A stretch of 14,693 nucleotides of DNA from JBFXAM01 sp050184295 (GTDB lineage Bacteria > Planctomycetota > Phycisphaerae > UBA1845 > Fen-1342), in the NCBI GenBank assembly GCA_050184295.1, contig JBFXAM010000112.1, positions 1 to 14,693 of the forward strand, given 5' to 3'. The notes beneath the pieces are model-generated. The model saw only the letters and a list, made by a program, of their open reading frames with translations, was not told the DNA's origin and searched no databases. Of this stretch, positions 1 to 9,696 are shown piece after piece. The position numbers and the translations under genes are program-made. Within the stretch, counting starts at the first letter, position 1; each line of letters opens with the position of its first letter.

Positions 1-350
1 CTGGGCATCGCCTTGAAAAACCAGATGTGCACGACCGGCGCCGCCAGGTTGATGTGACCCATGCGCTTGCGGCGGACGCGGCTGTGCGTGACCTTCACGC
101 CGCAGCGGTCGCAGATCATGCCCTTGTGCTTGGTGCCTTTGTACTTTCCGCATAAGCACTCCCAGTCGCGCTCGGGACCGAAGATGCGCTCACAGAACAG
201 GCCGTCCTTCTCGGCGCGGTAGGTGCGGTAGTTTATGGTCTCGGGTTTCTTGACCTCGCCGAACGACCACGAACGGATGTCGTTCGGGGATGCGAGGTTG
301 ATGCGGACCGCGGTGAAGTCGTTAATTCGATCGTATACCGTGTCGGCCAT
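1..350 (-). CDS. rpoC: RNA polymerase subunit beta' (RpoC), N-terminal part, runs off left edge
   Basis: Seen: reading leftwards from an ATG at 348-350, the frame stays open to the window edge and gives 116 complete codons. The product begins MADTVYDRINDF and contains the typical beta' N-terminus, including RSWSFGEVKKPETINYRT and EKDGLFCERIFGPERDWEC. The first zinc-binding site is complete, with four cysteines in the pattern CxC ... CxxC (CLCGKYKG then MICDRCGV), followed by the VTHSRVRRKRMGHI segment and the W-FFKAMP end of this conserved block. Known: beta' forms the clamp and catalytic core of bacterial RNA polymerase together with beta. A GGGAG motif lies 12 nt before the start, which is rather far. 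The gene is third in the operon, 133 bp after a GNAT gene rather than directly after rpoB. Only the N-terminus is visible, so the catalytic NADFDGD motif cannot be checked. Confidence 0.97.
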   Translation of the reverse strand, partial: MADTVYDRINDFTAVRINLASPNDIRSWSFGEVKKPETINYRTYRAEKDGLFCERIFGPERDWECLCGKYKGTKHKGMICDRCGVKVTHSRVRRKRMGHINLAAPVVHIWFFKAMP

Positions 351-483
351 GGTGCTTGTCATCTCCCAAGGCTGCGCTGATCAGAACGTTCTTACCGTGC
401 GATCCGGCGGCGCGGCGTTTGTCGGCGATACGCCGCTTCAGTCGGTGTACGCCGCCGGCGAAGTCATCGGCCGGATGCCGGTG
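351..483 (-). other. GNAT-rpoC intergenic gap with a 7-bp hairpin
   Basis: This 133-bp gap has no plausible gene on either strand. It contains an inverted repeat, GCGGCGT at 412-418 and ACGCCGC at 430-436, with an 11-nt loop, which would form a hairpin in the rpoBC transcript. No U-tract follows it in the direction of transcription, so it is probably not an intrinsic terminator. I see no convincing -35/-10 pair for a separate rpoC promoter. rpoC is therefore most likely co-transcribed from upstream, with the hairpin possibly an RNA-processing or stability element (inference). Confidence 0.35.
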
Positions 484-978
484 TTACGGCGCCGCGGCGG
501 TCACCGCGGGTGACGCCGCGCGGGCGGCATCCGGTCTCAACGTGAGCCCGACCAATCCGCCGTGCCGGCGGAACCCGAGCTCCTCCAGAAAGTCGGCCTC
601 CGTGCCCCACGCGACGACGTCGATCCGGCCGACCCCGTGCGCGACAAGTCCATCGATGACCCGCCGGGCCATCTCGGCCGCGATGCCATAAGCATCGTGT
701 TCGATGCGGCCGTCGATCCTGGTGACCGACGCGGGGCCCTGGTAAACCGGGTCGAGCTTGCACTCCGCGAAGTAGCCGCGGACGCCATCGGTCACCCCGC
801 GCGCGATGCCGACGAGCTGCCCGTCGACGCGGGCGGCGACGAACGCGGCGCTGCGCGCGAGCATGTCGGGGATGCGGTTGCGCTCCGCGACGTCGCAATC
901 GTGCTTGACGCGTTCGTAGAACGCGGCGAGCTCCGCCGGCGTGGTGTCGCGGGCGGCGCCGTAGGTCACGCTGACCAT
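484..978 (-). CDS. GNAT-type N-acetyltransferase, inserted between rpoB and rpoC
   Basis: Seen: 164 codons, ATG at 976-978, stop TAA at 484-486, with GGAGG (986-990) 7 nt before the ATG, a clear ribosome binding site. The order of segments resembles the GNAT fold: an N-terminal helical part (AELAAFYERVKHD, about residues 15-27), two strands AFVAARVDGQLVGIARG (45-61), a strand YFAECKLDPVYQG (69-81), a helix GIAAEMARRVIDGL (98-111), a strand RIDVVAWGTEADF, and ELGFRRHGGLVGLTL near the end, the usual C-terminal GNAT signature. Odd: the acetyl-CoA pyrophosphate-binding loop after QG (80-81) looks expanded by about 15 residues, including DGRIEHDAYG. Known: GNATs transfer acetyl groups from acetyl-CoA to amines. 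The substrate is unknown. The 67-bp gap to rpoB and 133-bp gap to rpoC on the same strand imply co-transcription. Family level fairly sure; function open. Confidence 0.82.
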   Translation of the reverse strand: MVSVTYGAARDTTPAELAAFYERVKHDCDVAERNRIPDMLARSAAFVAARVDGQLVGIARGVTDGVRGYFAECKLDPVYQGPASVTRIDGRIEHDAYGIAAEMARRVIDGLVAHGVGRIDVVAWGTEADFLEELGFRRHGGLVGLTLRPDAARAASPAVTAAAP

Positions 979-985
979 CGCATTG

Positions 986-990
986 CCTCC
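986..990 (-). promoter_or_regulatory. Ribosome binding site of the GNAT gene
   Basis: GGAGG on the minus strand, 7 nt before the ATG at 976-978. It supports this start and shows that the insert between rpoB and rpoC is independently translated. Confidence 0.7.
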
Positions 991-1045
991 GGACCAGGTG
1001 CGTGGACTCCGACGCGCGGCGGGCCGTCCGCCGGGCGCCGCCGAA

Positions 1046-4873
<3,828 letters not shown>

Positions 4874-4881
4874 CGGGGACA

Positions 4882-4886
4882 TCCTC
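4882..4886 (-). promoter_or_regulatory. Ribosome binding site that decides the rpoB start
   Basis: GAGGA on the minus strand, 8 nt before the ATG at 4871-4873 and immediately abutting or overlapping the alternative ATG at 4880-4882. This spacing favours the shorter RpoB (1275 residues) over the two longer versions. Confidence 0.55.
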
Positions 4887-4930
4887 GCGATGGCCAGCGT
4901 GGTGTTGATCAAAGGCCCCCAGGACGATGC

Positions 4931-4951
4931 GCGGGCAGGGAGAGAGCCCGC
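4931..4951 (-). promoter_or_regulatory. Hairpin in the rpoB leader
   Basis: GCGGGC (4931-4936) and GCCCGC (4946-4951) form a perfect 6-bp stem with a 9-nt loop in the predicted rpoB 5' leader, about 45 nt before the ribosome binding site. A neighbouring GGCGCCCGC could compete for the same strand. No U-tract follows. A role in attenuation or translation control of rpoBC is possible but only inferred. GC-rich DNA makes short stems common. Confidence 0.25.
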
Positions 4952-5054
4952 CGGCGCCCGCACGGTGGATCAGGTTCGCGGTGCGTTCGGGGTGCATTCC
5001 GTTCCGGGCGCTCTAGCGACGAAGCAGCCCCGGCTGAAAACGGCGCAGACCGAT

Positions 5055-5082
5055 GGCAGCTTCGCGAACCGCGCAGTATAGT
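5055..5082 (+). promoter_or_regulatory. Possible divergent promoter for ruvX/yqgF
   Basis: On the plus strand: TGGCAG (5055-5060) as a weak -35, a 16-nt spacer, then TATAGT (5077-5082) as a good -10 (5 of 6). This -10 overlaps the minus-strand -10 of rpoB by four bases, because AGTATAGT can be read as TATACT on one strand and TATAGT on the other. It would give a leader of about 100 nt for ruvX. The -35 is poor, so the call is tentative. Confidence 0.28.
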
Positions 5083-5102
5083 CCGAGATCGAAAATTGGC
5101 AA
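5075..5102 (-). promoter_or_regulatory. Sigma70-type promoter of the rpoB-GNAT-rpoC operon
   Basis: On the minus strand: -35 TTGCCA (5097-5102), a 16-nt spacer, -10 TATACT (5075-5080). Each hexamer matches consensus at 5 of 6 positions. The predicted start is near 5068, giving a leader of about 195 nt before the chosen rpoB ATG. It sits in the only divergent gap on this side, where an rpoBC promoter is required. Confidence 0.65.
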
Positions 5103-5190
5103 GCCGGCTTTGCAGGAATTCTGCGGCGTGGCACGCAGATTGCTAGGGGAAGCGCTTTCCATCACTCTTGTGCATGCAGGCTTCGATCTT

Positions 5191-5646
5191 ATGGGACGTT
5201 GGATCGGAATCGATTACGGCAGTCGACGCATCGGGCTCGCGCTCGGTGACTTCAATCATCGCATCGCGTCTCCCGCACACGTGCTGCCTGCACGACGTCC
5301 GCACCCCTCCAACGCCGCGGAGATCGTCCGCTGGGCCGATCCACACGAGCCCTGCGGTTTCGTCGTAGGGATGCCCTTCAATATGGATGGAACGAGTGGA
5401 CCCCAGGCCGATTTCACGCAGGCCTTCGTCCGCGCGCTCCGCCGCGCGACCCGCCTGCCCGTCGAGACGTGGGACGAGCGGCTGACGAGTTTTCAGGCGG
5501 ACGAAAACCTCGCGACAGCGGGTGTCTCGACCCGGCGTGGCGGGGCGCTGCGCGACGCGTTCGCGGCACAGGTGATGCTCCAGGCGTTTCTCGATGCGCG
5601 CCGCGCTGACGAATCGTCGTCACTGTCCGAGCCGCGGGACGTGTAG
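5191..5646 (+). CDS. ruvX: RuvX/YqgF-family Holliday-junction resolvase-like / pre-16S rRNA nuclease
   Basis: Seen: 151 codons from the ATG at 5191. The frame extends upstream to 5053, but those residues do not look like the family, and the product from 5191 begins exactly at the family N-terminus (MGRWIGIDYGSRRIGLALGD). Motifs: the first RNase H-like strand with Asp8, FVVGMPFNMDGTSG at 57-70, WDERLTS with Glu96 at 94-100, and DAFAAQVMLQAFLD with Asp122 near the C-terminus. These are the three acidic positions expected for this fold. The length matches the family (about 140-150). Known: YqgF proteins have been assigned a role in 16S rRNA 5'-end maturation and, by fold, resolvase activity. A weak AGG lies 10 nt before the start. 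The gene diverges from rpoB. Its C-terminus (ADESSSLSEPRDV) is a short unconserved tail. Confidence 0.92.
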   Translation: MGRWIGIDYGSRRIGLALGDFNHRIASPAHVLPARRPHPSNAAEIVRWADPHEPCGFVVGMPFNMDGTSGPQADFTQAFVRALRRATRLPVETWDERLTSFQADENLATAGVSTRRGGALRDAFAAQVMLQAFLDARRADESSSLSEPRDV

Positions 5647-5801
5647 CGCGGCCCCGCGCCGCGACGGCGTGGAGCGAGGCGGGCGGCACGATTCGCGCCG
5701 CGGCGGCGACGCTGCAAACAGCCGCTCGCGTCGCGGAGCGCGGCGCGACACGATCAGCTACGGTTGGATCACGCGTTCTTTTCGGGATTACGCGGACCGC
5801 G
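5647..5801. other. Gap after ruvX without a gene
   Basis: No convincing reading frame on either strand. Several overlapping GC-rich short inverted repeats occur, such as GTCGCG (5730-5735) with CGCGAC (5744-5749), but none is followed by a T-run, so I do not call a terminator. The next promoter begins at 5802. Confidence 0.4.
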
Positions 5802-5829
5802 TTGGCACGGCGGCGTGGCACTCTATAAT
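5802..5829 (+). promoter_or_regulatory. Strong sigma70-type promoter of the zinc-ribbon/lipoprotein/RDD unit
   Basis: -35 TTGGCA (5802-5807, 5 of 6), a 16-nt spacer, -10 TATAAT (5824-5829, perfect). It is the best promoter match in the window. Predicted start near 5836, about 100 nt before the TTG start of the zinc-ribbon gene. In DNA of this GC content a perfect TATAAT is unlikely by chance at the right place. Confidence 0.7.
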
Positions 5830-5926
5830 CGGCCACCGCGTGCGCGGCGTGGGCGCGTGGGACGTAGTCGATGCGGCGCGCGTGCCGCGTCGAGCGCGGG
5901 CGCCCTGGGGGCGCCGATCTGAGCCC

Positions 5927-5930
5927 GGAG
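5927..5930 (+). promoter_or_regulatory. Ribosome binding site that decides the TTG start
   Basis: GGAG, 8 nt before the TTG at 5939-5941. The alternative ATG at 5957 is 26 nt away and has no Shine-Dalgarno-like motif at proper spacing. Confidence 0.55.
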
Positions 5931-5938
5931 AATTCGAA

Positions 5939-6574
5939 TTGGCGAGCGATTGGGTCATGCCGCATCGGGCGGCTGCGTGTGGCGCGTGCGGACGCGAGTT
6001 CGCCACCGGCGACGCATTCGTGGTCTATTTGTACGATGCGCCGCTGGACTCGCCGGTGGATCGCGACTCGGCCTCGGATGCGGAGTCGAGCGGCGACGCG
6101 CCGGTCGAAGCGTCCGCACGCGCGAGTTTCGCAGGGAAGGCGGGGATCCCGCCCGTCGGCTACGACCGTGCCGACCGATGTCCGAGCTGTCCGCCGCCGG
6201 CGGGGCACACACCGCTCGCGACCTGGCGCACGCAGCGTCCGGCACCGGCGGGCAAGCCGAGATCGACCTTCGACGCCGCAGCCGTATACGAGTTTTTCGC
6301 GCGGCTCGACCCGCAAGAGGATCCGCGCAAGGTGCAGTTCCGTTTCCTGCTGGCGTTGATCCTGTGGCGGAAAAAAGTGCTGAAGCTCGACGGCGCGTCG
6401 ACCGACGCGGACGGACGTGAATGGTGGCGCTTCGCCGTCCCGCGGAGCGATGACCGGCACGACGTGGAGCGTCCGGAAGTGGATGAGGCGCAACTCGACG
6501 AGCTCAGCGCGCCGCTGGAGCAGTTGCTGGCGGGCGGGGCGCTGGCGCTGCCGGAAGTGAGCGATCGGGCATGA
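5939..6574 (+). CDS. Zinc-ribbon protein of unknown function
   Basis: Seen: 211 codons from TTG at 5939 (GGAG 8 nt upstream); ATG at 5957 is the alternative. Cysteines pair as CGAC (C14, C17) and CPSC (C81, C84), a probable zinc ribbon. The C-terminal half carries a helical block: AAVYEFFARLDPQEDPRKVQF, then RFLLALILWRKKVLKLDG, then DGREWWRFAVP, and an acidic helix DEAQLDELSAPLEQLL. There is no signal peptide or membrane segment, so it is likely cytoplasmic. Odd: the two CxxC pairs are 63 residues apart, with an acidic, Ser/Asp/Ala-rich stretch between them that looks like an insertion. From memory, planctomycete genomes carry similar CxxC-CxxC proteins with an FFxRL ... RKKxLK core; I cannot verify this. 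It is first in a unit and its TGA overlaps the next gene's ATG. Function unknown. Confidence 0.8.
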   Translation: MASDWVMPHRAAACGACGREFATGDAFVVYLYDAPLDSPVDRDSASDAESSGDAPVEASARASFAGKAGIPPVGYDRADRCPSCPPPAGHTPLATWRTQRPAPAGKPRSTFDAAAVYEFFARLDPQEDPRKVQFRFLLALILWRKKVLKLDGASTDADGREWWRFAVPRSDDRHDVERPEVDEAQLDELSAPLEQLLAGGALALPEVSDRA

Positions 6575-7470
6575 TACGACGCGCGGCGCAGACGATGGCG
6601 GTAGTGGTCCTGGGCCTGGCGCTCTGCGCCGGCTGCAACGGTCGTCGCACCGGCGTCGCACCGCAGAGCGCGCGCGAAGCGCTCGCGCGGATCAACGCGA
6701 ACTTCGCGGCGCTGCGCACGCCGATCTTCTGTCAGGGGCTGGTGTCGATTCGTTATCGCGACGCGAGCGAGACCCTGCGCAACTACGTCGCGCATCCGAC
6801 GACGCTTGCGTTCCTGGCCCCGCGCTGCCTGCGCTTCGACATCAAGTCGCCGCTGGCGGGAAGCGTTGCGCGTGTCGGCTCCAGCGACGAGAAGTATTGG
6901 CTGTGGACCGAGCTCGGCGACGAGCGCAAGCTCTACGTCGGGCGTTGGAGCCAGGTGCGCCCGGACGTGCTGCGCCGCCTCCCGGTTCCGCCGAATGATC
7001 TGCTCGACGCACTGCTGCTGCGGCCCCTTCCAGAAACGCTCGCGGGCGGGCTGAGGCCAATCCTGCGAATCGACGGCAACGACCACCGGCTGCTGTTCTT
7101 TCGGCTGGATGACAAGCAACAGACAGCGGCGCTGCGCGAGTTCGTGCTCGACCCGGCGGAGCCGTACCTGCCGCTTCAGATCATCGATCGCAATCCCGAC
7201 GGCGGCGTCACGATGCGCGCGGCGCTTTCGCAGTACGCGGTCGTTCCCGAGACGACCATCTACACGCCGCGCCGCTACGTGATCGACTGGCCGCAGCGCG
7301 ACGCGGAGCTGCGGCTGGACGTCACCGAAGCTCGGCTGCGGAGCGACCTGCCGCCGTTCTGCACCCCGCCCGACGCGCGCGCGTTCGACGGCGTGGTGGA
7401 AGACCTGGATCCGCCGGCGCCAGCGGCCTTGGGTACGTGGGCGCCGGCGACGCCCGGGGCGCGCGGGTGA
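6571..7470 (+). CDS. Predicted lipoprotein, translationally coupled to the zinc-ribbon gene
   Basis: Seen: 299 codons; the ATG at 6571 overlaps the upstream stop as ATGA, so it is probably translated by coupling. The N-terminus is a lipoprotein signal: two Arg, a hydrophobic run AVVVLGLALCAG (10-21), then Cys22 as the likely lipidated residue. The box (C-A-G-C) has Cys instead of the usual Leu at -3. The rest is soluble and rich in beta-strand patterns: FCQGLVSIRYRD, LAFLAPRCLRFDI, KYWLWTELGDERKLYVGRW, LPLQIIDRNPDGGVTM, RYVIDWPQRDAELRLDVTEARL. This kind of alternation resembles the LolA/LolB or outer-membrane-lipoprotein-sorting fold, but no diagnostic motif proves it. It ends in a Pro/Ala-rich tail. 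Likely location: periplasmic face of a membrane. Function unknown. Confidence 0.82.
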   Translation: MIRRAAQTMAVVVLGLALCAGCNGRRTGVAPQSAREALARINANFAALRTPIFCQGLVSIRYRDASETLRNYVAHPTTLAFLAPRCLRFDIKSPLAGSVARVGSSDEKYWLWTELGDERKLYVGRWSQVRPDVLRRLPVPPNDLLDALLLRPLPETLAGGLRPILRIDGNDHRLLFFRLDDKQQTAALREFVLDPAEPYLPLQIIDRNPDGGVTMRAALSQYAVVPETTIYTPRRYVIDWPQRDAELRLDVTEARLRSDLPPFCTPPDARAFDGVVEDLDPPAPAALGTWAPATPGARG

Positions 7471-7490
7471 GTCCGCCGGCGAGCAGCAGA

Positions 7491-7494
7491 AAGG
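7491..7494 (+). promoter_or_regulatory. Ribosome binding site for the TTG start of the RDD gene
   Basis: AAGG, 7 nt before TTG at 7502-7504. The next in-frame ATG, at 7562, has only a G-run 3-4 nt upstream, which is poor spacing. Confidence 0.4.
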
Positions 7495-7501
7495 CGAGCG
7501 G

Positions 7502-9280
7502 TTGAAGACACGCGGGTTCCACGGATCGGGGCGGGGCGGCGCGGCGCTCCGTGTGGGGCGCATGGCGGCGCTCGTCGCGGGGCTGCTGCTGGCGGATGCC
7601 GGGGCGGCACAAACCGATCCAGTGTCGGCGACGCCGTCCGAGATCGTGGTGGCCGCATATGAGCAGCACTTGTGGCTGGCCCGAGCGGGCGCGCAGTCGA
7701 TCGTCTTTCATCGCGGCGCCAGCGATCCGTTTGACCGCGGCACGACGTTCAACGGCCGCGTTCATCTGATCGGCGCGGCCGGCGCCGACGCGCTGGTGTT
7801 TTTCGACGACGGTGTCGTCTATCGAATGTCGGGGCGTGACCGCCAACCGGAGCCCGAGCGCGCCCTGCCCGGTCGTCATCTGCCGCTGGCGCTCACCCAC
7901 GCGTCGGGCATCACGTACGCACTGGTGTTGTCGGGCGCGACGACGGGATTGCCGCGGCTTCGGCCGCCGCGGGCAGCGGCGCCCGCCGATGCGCCGGCGA
8001 CGCAGCCCTTCAGCGCCGGCGACGCCGCCCTGTCCGTGGTGGCGTTCGACGGGCGTGCCTGGACGGGACTGGCAGCGTGTCCCGCGACGGTGACCAGCGG
8101 CGGCGCGCTGCGGCCGCGATTGGCCGTCATTCGTGGCAGCGTGTGGCTGTTTTGGGGCGCGCCGGAGGGCAACGCGATTCAGTTCGCGCGGTTTGATGCT
8201 CCGAGCGGCGTGTGGACGGACAGCGGCACGCTCGGCGTCGCGGATGCCGAGCGATTTGATGTCGTGACGATCAACCTCGTCCCGACGCTGGTCGTCGCGC
8301 GGCGCACCGCCGGCGGCGAGATCGGCGTGTCGGCGTTCCGCTGGCTGGTCGAGCCGCAGGGCGGCGCCGGTGCGCAGTGGCGGCCGGCGCGGGTGGTGTT
8401 CAACGAGCTGCCTGCCGCGGCGACTCCGGCGCGGTTCGCGGAGTTTTTCGGTTTCAACCAGCACCTCGGCGCGCTGGTATTCGACGCGCGCGGTGCGGCG
8501 CATCTGGTGTTCGGCCGCTTCGGCGAGCCGCCCGCAGAGCCGATCGTCGATCCCGCCGAGGTGTTTCGCAAACCGGAGCTGACGCAGGGAATCCAGGGTT
8601 TCGTGCGGCTGGTGACGCTGGTTCTGCTGGTGGGTTTGTTCACGGGTTTGTTCGTGTTTCGGCGCGGCGCGATGATGAAGGTGATCACGCTGCCGGCGGG
8701 ATGGGAAACCGCATTCACGTTTCAGCGCATGGCGGCGTTGGCGATTGATCTCTTGCCTTTCAGCTTCGCGGCGGCGTACGTGATGGAGGTCTCCTGGGCG
8801 GAGTCGTTCAGGCGTTTGGGGCAGTGGGCGCTGAGCGCGGACGTCGCGGATCTCGGCGGCTCGGAGCGTGAAGCGCTGCTTTGGTGGGGGCTTTCGGCCG
8901 GCGGGTACACACTCTACGCGCTCGTGATGGAGCTCGTCGCGCGCCGCACCGTCGGCAAGCTGCTGGTCGGGATTCGGCTCCTGTCCGAGTCGGGTCGCGC
9001 GCCGGGCGCCTGGCAGGTCGTCGTGCGCAACCTGATGCGGCTCGTCGAGTTCCTTCCGCCTTTCTGGGTGCTCGGGTTCCTGGTGCTGCTGAGCCGAAAT
9101 CACCAGCGGCTCGGCGACATCTTTGCGCAGACCGTTGCGGTGCGGCGCGTGGCGGTGCGCGGAGACGGCGATCGCGCGGCGCGGCGCGACCGAAGCACAG
9201 AAGGCGGAGCGCGCGACGAGCCTCGCCGGGATTCGGGGGCGGATCGCGATTCGGACGGACCGTCGACCGGAAATTCATGA
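7502..9280 (+). CDS. RDD-family membrane protein with large extracytoplasmic N-terminal region
   Basis: Seen: 592 codons from TTG at 7502; ATG at 7562 would remove 20 residues and still leave a signal peptide. Signal peptide: an Arg-rich n-region, hydrophobic MAALVAGLLLADAGA (21-35), probable cleavage near AGAAQ. Residues about 37-360 are soluble and beta-rich with Trp/Phe/Val strands, possibly a propeller-like sensor (inference). A first membrane segment is at about 367-386 (FVRLVTLVLLVGLFTGLFVF). The RDD domain spans about 404-548, with FQRMAALAID (R409, D416), a further hydrophobic helix, TVGKLLVGIRLLSE, VVRNLMRLVEFLPPFW and QRLGDIFAQTVAVRR (D539). The C-terminus is a charged Arg/Asp/Gly tail. 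Known: RDD proteins are usually short, of mostly unknown function, some linked to ion transport. It lies 31 bp after the lipoprotein gene, so the same operon is likely. Confidence 0.85.
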   Translation: MKTRGFHGSGRGGAALRVGRMAALVAGLLLADAGAAQTDPVSATPSEIVVAAYEQHLWLARAGAQSIVFHRGASDPFDRGTTFNGRVHLIGAAGADALVFFDDGVVYRMSGRDRQPEPERALPGRHLPLALTHASGITYALVLSGATTGLPRLRPPRAAAPADAPATQPFSAGDAALSVVAFDGRAWTGLAACPATVTSGGALRPRLAVIRGSVWLFWGAPEGNAIQFARFDAPSGVWTDSGTLGVADAERFDVVTINLVPTLVVARRTAGGEIGVSAFRWLVEPQGGAGAQWRPARVVFNELPAAATPARFAEFFGFNQHLGALVFDARGAAHLVFGRFGEPPAEPIVDPAEVFRKPELTQGIQGFVRLVTLVLLVGLFTGLFVFRRGAMMKVITLPAGWETAFTFQRMAALAIDLLPFSFAAAYVMEVSWAESFRRLGQWALSADVADLGGSEREALLWWGLSAGGYTLYALVMELVARRTVGKLLVGIRLLSESGRAPGAWQVVVRNLMRLVEFLPPFWVLGFLVLLSRNHQRLGDIFAQTVAVRRVAVRGDGDRAARRDRSTEGGARDEPRRDSGADRDSDGPSTGNS

Positions 9281-9696
9281 CGTGCAGGAGCCCGACCGGG
9301 CGCTCGCGGCCGCGATTCCCATCGGCGGTCGGTTCTTTTCGTATCCTCAGAACAACCCAGACCCGACCGGCGGGCTCTTCTCTCCGCTGCTGGGCGGGCT
9401 GATTGCAGCGGGGGTGCGTTCGACGGGTGCAGCCGGGCGCGCATCGGCGAGCGTCCGATCGCGGAGAGTCCGAAGAATCATGGGCGCCGGCTCACGACTG
9501 GGCCGGTGTGGAAACGCGAGACTTCCCAGCTTTCCTTTTCGGCACGCGCCGTTTGCACTTCGCATCCGTCGATTTCGAATCTTAACACAGTGTCGATGTG
9601 CCGCAGCGGCGTGTGTGACGCCGCGGACCGCGTTTGTGCGGCGATGGGGAGGCGCCCTAAGGCGGAAGCACCGCCGGGCCATCGGGGAGGGAGCAA
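9281..9696. other. 416-bp stretch without a convincing gene; hairpins and a frame fragment
   Basis: No frame here has a good start, ribosome binding site and protein-like composition throughout. One plus-strand frame from GTG at 9282 reads plausibly for about 45 codons (for example AIPIGGRFFSYPQNNPDPTGG) and then turns into Arg-rich shadow, so it may be a gene remnant. Hairpins: GCGGCGT (9606-9612) with ACGCCGC (9618-9624), 5-nt loop, no T-run; and GGCGG (9661-9665) with CCGCC (9671-9675), 5-nt loop, just before the next ribosome binding site. A very weak promoter candidate is TTGCAC at 9553-9558 with GAATCT at 9577-9582. Confidence 0.35.

Noticed and set aside
4874..4963. N-terminal extension of RpoB from ATG at 4963
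   Set aside because: The extra 30 residues do not resemble the beta N-terminus, and the ATG at 4873 has a better spaced ribosome binding site.
5053..5190. N-terminal extension of RuvX from 5053
   Set aside because: The added 46 residues are unlike the family, overlap the rpoB promoter and precede the canonical start MGRWIGIDYG.
5730..5749. GTCGCG/CGCGAC stem as a ruvX terminator
   Set aside because: There is no T-run after the stem, and overlapping alternative stems of equal quality are present, as expected for GC-rich DNA.
5594..5938. Upstream extension of the zinc-ribbon protein
   Set aside because: It would overlap the end of ruvX and the TATAAT promoter, and its residues are Arg/Gly-rich. 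The TTG at 5939 has a properly spaced GGAG.
5414..9103. Several long minus-strand frames (5414-6661, 6160-7563, 7322-9103)
   Set aside because: They are Arg-rich shadows of ruvX, the zinc-ribbon, lipoprotein and RDD genes, and they overlap each other. The plus-strand genes have signal peptides, motifs and coupled starts.
9565..9590. TTCGAAT resembling a tRNA T-loop (also near 5932)
   Set aside because: The flanking bases do not pair into a T-arm, and no acceptor, D-arm or anticodon arm can be built around either site.
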